Shown piece by piece: positions 59,478-64,000 of a stretch of DNA of 64,000 bases. Where the stretch lies: assembly GCA_963576735.1 (NCBI GenBank), contig OY755174.1:3782001-3846000 (forward strand), read 5' to 3'. The stretch's first letter is position 1; each line of letters opens with the position of its first letter. The DNA comes from Bedellia somnulentella. Its lineage: Eukaryota > Arthropoda > Insecta > Lepidoptera > Bedelliidae. Both the position numbers and the translations under genes were made by a program. The notes below the pieces were generated by a model. That model did not search any database and was not told where the DNA came from. It saw only the letters and a program-made list of their open reading frames with translations.

Positions 59478-61445
59478 GTACGGATATTTTCTTTTTTACA
59501 GATCAAATATATCCTCATCGAGGGCTTTAGCTTAGCCTGTATAGGGTGATGTGTCCTTGGTGGACACGCTACCTAAAGGCAGCAGACTACTAGCGTGACT
59601 GAAACCGATATGGCTTGACATGCCTAAATAAAGGATAAAATATATTTACATGATAGGAGCGCAAAACTTGCGAAGTCCGAAGCGTGACAGAATGAGCTTT
59701 GGATTAATCTACATCTAATTATCTAATCTAATCACATACATCTATTTCCTATTTGAGCTACCAAAGTTGTGTATTTCAAACAAATACATGAAACTAGTAT
59801 AGTATTATATTATCTGTGATGAAACCAATAGGAAGTATCGTTCAGTTTAGCGGAAAGCAGGAAAGTCGAGTGCTTAATATTGCCGGGAACAGGAAGCATT
59901 GCAGTAAGCCATAGACTGATGAATCATCCAGAAATGGCATTCAATCGTAGATATATCTATACATCCATGGTAGGTAACCAATACTGTATATTTGAGGTAC
60001 GCCACTTCGTTTTATTTAATTAAAGTAGGTATTTCAAGTATTTGTTTATGCTAGGGTTTAGGCCATTTCACGGTTTTAATGGATATACGGAGAAGTTTAT
60101 AGGCAACCGCATAAATAAATAAGGTTAATCTAAAGAAAATCCACAAATTAAATCTATAATGCAACGAAATTTTTCTTTTTACTTTTAACAGCTTTATATG
60201 ACTCAAAAATTGGTCCACATACTTGTGGGTTCTGGGTTCGAGGTGAACAGCAAACATATTTTGGTTTAAATTTAATTTCCCATACACGACTCACAAAACT
60301 TACCTTTATTTCAAATATATTTTGACAATTCTATTTAGGCATATAACTTTAGTCGATTGCTAGCCTATTCCTGATTCTATGGCGGAATAAATTACTACCA
60401 AATTTGCACTCCATTGATTACATTACAAGTGCTGTTTATATTGGTTGCAGCTAAGCGATACATTGTTCGGAAACGCACATTACTCACTTAGATACCTTGA
60501 TTCGATTGTGATTAAAATCGATAAACCATCTTGGTAATGGCTTCATATTAAGACGCTAGCAGGAAGCATGGCCCCAAATCCTATATCGTATCTATACATT
60601 TATGTATCGAAGAATGTATAATAAATTCTTACAACTTTCAGGAATTAATGTCGTTTTAGTTTTACGAATAGCGAAAGAAATAAAGTGGTGATTTAAATGT
60701 CATCCCACCACATTTAAAAGAAAAAAATAGAATATACTCATTCGTTTCATGCAACAACACAACACTTAACAATACAACATTTGTATGGGAATATTTAAAA
60801 TTAATTATTATTTATATTGAAAACGCATCCAAATAGGCTCTTTTGATAAATATAGTGCCATGTAACTTCATATCACCTAAAAAACATAGCTACAAAAAAC
60901 CTGACTAAGAAACTGTTGATTCTAAATTTAAAAGCCTGACGCTATCTTTTCGTTTTCATAACTGTATTAGTATAGCTAAGCACAAACCTTATAAAGGTTA
61001 AATTCCAACCCCTATCACTCCATAACACAAACACCGCAGTGAAATAATATCTCAACTAAAACAGTAAAGTATATTTACCTAGAGCATAATGCCGGCTTTA
61101 TTCATACGTAGCAGTAAGAGCTTTCCCATGTTTTATGAGTACAGTAACTATTACAAACACTTAGCGAAGAATGATGTAAATGGCGAACGTGGTTGGAGTT
61201 TTCATGTAGGGAAAGGTAGATGGATGGAAAAAATTATGAAGTAAAATTAATTTTCAATACACTTGCTCATAACGTGACTTTTATTTAACTAAATTCAGGC
61301 ATGTAACCTATTTTTATTCATGTAACCTATACTTTATAATGCAAGTTATTACGAAACTGTGAGTTATAATTTACCATCACACAAAAGAGCGACAGTGTTT
61401 TATTTTAAGTTTCTTTGCTTGTTATCAGAAAGGAGACATTACAAA
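59478..61445. other. Oatp intron, no exon or clear repeat
   Basis: AT-rich throughout. No Oatp-like reading frame on the plus strand. Confidence 0.45.
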
Positions 61446-61449
61446 AATA

Positions 61450-61540
61450 ATAATATAATCCCTAAAAGGGGAGCCAGAGCTTCAGAATTAAAATTCCTCA
61501 GCCACTTTTGGAGTTTGAGTGGGAAAAGATTATAAAATAA
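61450..61540 (-). mobile_element. TATG-tailed retroposon scrap
   Basis: ATCCCTAAAAGGGGAGCCAG, CCTCAGCCACTTTTGGAG. Confidence 0.65.
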
Positions 61541-61667
61541 ATGTTCATAATGATCTAACTTTATTTAATCATACATTAAACAATATTGAAGTTATTTCGA
61601 ATTAAGATGTCATCCGCAACTCAATTGCTTTCTATGCATTGTGCTCTTATCCAATATTATAAATTAT

Positions 61668-62035
61668 AAACATAAACATAAACGTTCACGCCGTTTATCC
61701 CCGAAGGGGTTGGCAGAGGTACCAATACTCCTGAACTCACATGGCAAGCGCCATCTAGTTTCTAGAGAAGGTACCCACGTTTTGCTTAGACAGTGTACTC
61801 ACGTGATAGGGGGCAGGCCTATCGCCGTTTTGTACGAATACACTGTCACATGACTAAGTACAACTCAGCCATGTGGGTTTCCTCACGATGTTTTCCCTCA
61901 CCGTTAGCAACCATGATAAATTAACCACACATATGACTTTAGAAAAGACAAATTGGTGTAGGCCCGTCCCAGGATTGGAACTCACGCCCTTTGGTTTTTC
62001 GGGCGGGTGTTCTACCCACTGGACTATCATGTCGC
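61668..62035 (-). mobile_element. SINE-T, full-length, subfamily 2
   Basis: Pairs with 42676-43056 (GGCAAGCGCCATCTAGTTTC; CGGGCGGGTGTTCTACCC). Confidence 0.86.
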
Positions 62036-62789
62036 TTAAATTAGAGCTTTATAATCTGTATAGCCATATACATTATACTCTAAAAACAGCCCTCTTAACA
62101 TCTAAGGTAGCAAGTCTTGAAAGTGAGCCCATTGTAAGAAAACTTTGGCAAAAAAGCCCTTTCAAGATGCCCAGTAAGTGCCCTTCAGATTCTGGGTTAC
62201 GTTTCATCGGAGAAGGGTGCTAAGTCCTTCCCGTTTACCTTGCGAGATGCACTTTAGGGTTGTTTGACATCACACATTTTTGGTTTTATCGTATAGCTTT
62301 GTCTTCTTAGCGGAAATATTTTCAATGGCATTGTTTCACTGTGAGTGTTTTATAATACATATTATAATTTAAAATATGATCTAAAGTCGTCGATCAACGA
62401 TGACGGCAACACAAATGTGGTGAAAATAAAAGGGTCAATTGTTGTAGTATGGAAACTTATAAAAAAATGCGCGTACGATTTTGGAAGATACTTGGGATCA
62501 CAAGTAAGAATTCATGTTCATAGTATGTCTTAAAAAATAAATAAATTATGCTTAATTTTACAAAAGGTATTCATTTCTTGGTTCATGATCAATGATAAAC
62601 AAGTTTTACTTAATAATTAATGTTTGCTATGATATCATAATTGATAATGGCCGCAAGTATATGAAGTACAATGACTAATATTCAAAACAAGTATATTGAG
62701 TTGTGATGAGTTGAGAATGTTAATTGATTCATCAAAGTTTTAAATCAGTAAAGATATCTTTAATTTCGATAATATCTTTAATTTAAGAT

Positions 62790-63145
62790 TCGGGAAAGGT
62801 GTGGTGTCAAATATGATATTGTAAAAAAGATAGAAAAAGAAATGTTGAGATGGTTTGGGCATATATAGAGGATGGATGACAGTAAATTGGTGAAATAGAT
62901 CTAAAGAGCCAATGTGGAAGGTAATGTTAGTAGAGGACGTCCTCGGAGGACACATTTGGATCAAATAGAAAATGTGCTCAAAAGGCAGGTGTCCGACGTA
63001 CGAAGAATAAAAGAGCATGTATGAAAAGATTGATGGATGTGAATGAAGCCAGAGAGGTTTGCCAGGATCGTACTAAGTAGCGATCGATAGTCTCTGCCTA
63101 CCCCAATGGGAATTAACGGCGTGAGAATATGTATGTATGTATCTT
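62790..63145 (+). mobile_element. LINE-L 3' fragment, one of the longest
   Basis: GAAATGTTGAGATGGTTTGG, CCAATGTGGAAGGTAATGTT, GTAGAGGACGTCCTCGGAGG, GATGTGAATGAAGCCAGAGA and GGCGTGAGAATATGTATGTA. Frames broken by small indels. Confidence 0.82.
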
Positions 63146-63164
63146 ATGTATGTATATTCAATTA

Positions 63165-64000
63165 AAAACTTATTTCGTACTTTTTAGTACTAGATTGTTT
63201 ATTTTCGGTTGTTATTTCCACTATGAAGTCGGTTTGCTTTTTGTTAAAAGTTATTTTATTTTACGAGTTTTAGAGATGGGTAGACCTGGCACAGATGCCC
63301 CTCGTATGAGGCAGTACGACGGTTACTGTATTATTCTTCGTATTTCTAGTATTTCTATTATTATACGATATTATTGCCGAGTAGTGCCGGCTTAGAATGT
63401 CGCTACCCCTTTCTACCCACGGGTGTCGTAAGAGGCGTCTAAGGGAATTGGGGCTTTTTATTGGATTTTTAGGCGATGCGGTTGGAGACCCATCACCAAA
63501 AACCTTTATTTTCACCATCTTTTCCCCACTCAACTTCCAAAAGTGTCTGAGAAATTTATAATTCCTTAGCTCTGGCTACCTCTTCTAGGGAAATATAGCC
63601 GTGAGTATATGTATATATACGATATTAAATAGGCTCAACCATAGGCGATGGTCTGCAATCCTACATCTCAAGAAAGACTGAAACGTTTACGCCGAATATC
63701 CGCGAAGGGGTTAGCAGAGGTAGTAATACTTATGAATATCAAGTGACATTGTCACCTGTTATTCAGAGTACCCACGCTTTGCTTGGACCCACGTTCTCAC
63801 GTTATACAGGGCAGGCCTATCGGCGTTTCGAACAAATACACTGTCACATGATTGTGAGTTTCGACAGTCCCATCGATTTCCTGGGATGCCATAATCAGAT
63901 CCTGGTCTCATGGTACTTTCTCGGCAACAATAACATAACAAAAGAAATGTTGAGTGAACCTGTGTTTCTCTTCATAAAAGCTACGAAGCGGAGCTTAAAT
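63165..64000 (-). repeat. Composite repeat, second copy, inverted
   Basis: Inverted match to about 51040-51690, interrupted by a TATG-tailed retroposon at 63371-63617. Runs off the window. Confidence 0.72.
63371..63617 (+). mobile_element. TATG-tailed retroposon nested in the composite repeat
   Basis: GCCGAGTAGTGCCGGCTTAG to GTGAGTATATGTATATATAC, placed between two halves of the composite repeat. Confidence 0.85.

Noticed and set aside
59115..59549. Frames of 65-144 codons overlapping Oatp exon 5
   Set aside because: They are shadows of the GC-rich Oatp exon in other frames; the Oatp frame has the family motifs and correct splice sites.

Overview
The window is AT-rich eukaryotic DNA, most likely from an insect and probably a moth or butterfly. 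It has intron-split genes with GC-richer exons in an AT-rich background. It is crowded with tRNA-headed SINEs, LINE remnants, TTAA-, TA- and TAA-flanked MITEs and (GACA)n repeats. The lepidopteran assignment is inferred from this repeat style, because no database could be searched.

Two host genes can be read. On the minus strand, positions 21397 to 1274 hold what looks like a complete nine-exon gene for the outer-arm dynein assembly factor DAW1/ODA16 (WDR69). The spliced model is 419 residues with eight WD40 repeats, and a near-consensus RFX X-box lies 127 bp upstream of its start codon. On the plus strand, five exons from 30974 to 59477 encode the first 241 residues of an organic anion transporting polypeptide (Oatp/SLCO family). 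That gene runs off the right edge. Two promoter-like regions (about 24.24-24.60 kb and 34.56-34.81 kb) could start alternative Oatp transcripts. Four decayed tandem copies of the second coding exon follow that exon at 40.97-41.83 kb.

The rest is mostly mobile DNA. Names used here are local labels. SINE-T has a tRNA-like head and a TTATG-type tail. SINE-B is a second tRNA-headed SINE. The TATG-tailed retroposon is about 250 bp with more than 20 copies. LINE-L is a set of 3' ends of a LINE. LINE-L, SINE-T and the TATG-tailed family share the same 3' stem-loop and tail, which suggests they use one reverse transcriptase. DAW1 intron 2 contains an 8.4 kb LTR element with two LTRs that look identical over 513 bp, a GGAA target duplication and no visible gag-pol, so it appears to be a young non-autonomous element.

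Layout: 0-21.4 kb, DAW1 with its repeat-filled introns; 21.4-30.9 kb, intergenic or Oatp 5' region with repeats and a CpG-rich promoter; 31-58 kb, long Oatp introns packed with nested repeats, a Helitron-like helicase relic with a 758 bp foldback, and a GC-rich poly(A) retroposon; 58.1-59.5 kb, three Oatp exons; 59.5-64 kb, intron with repeats. Coordinates of repeats without stated target duplications are approximate to about 10 bp.
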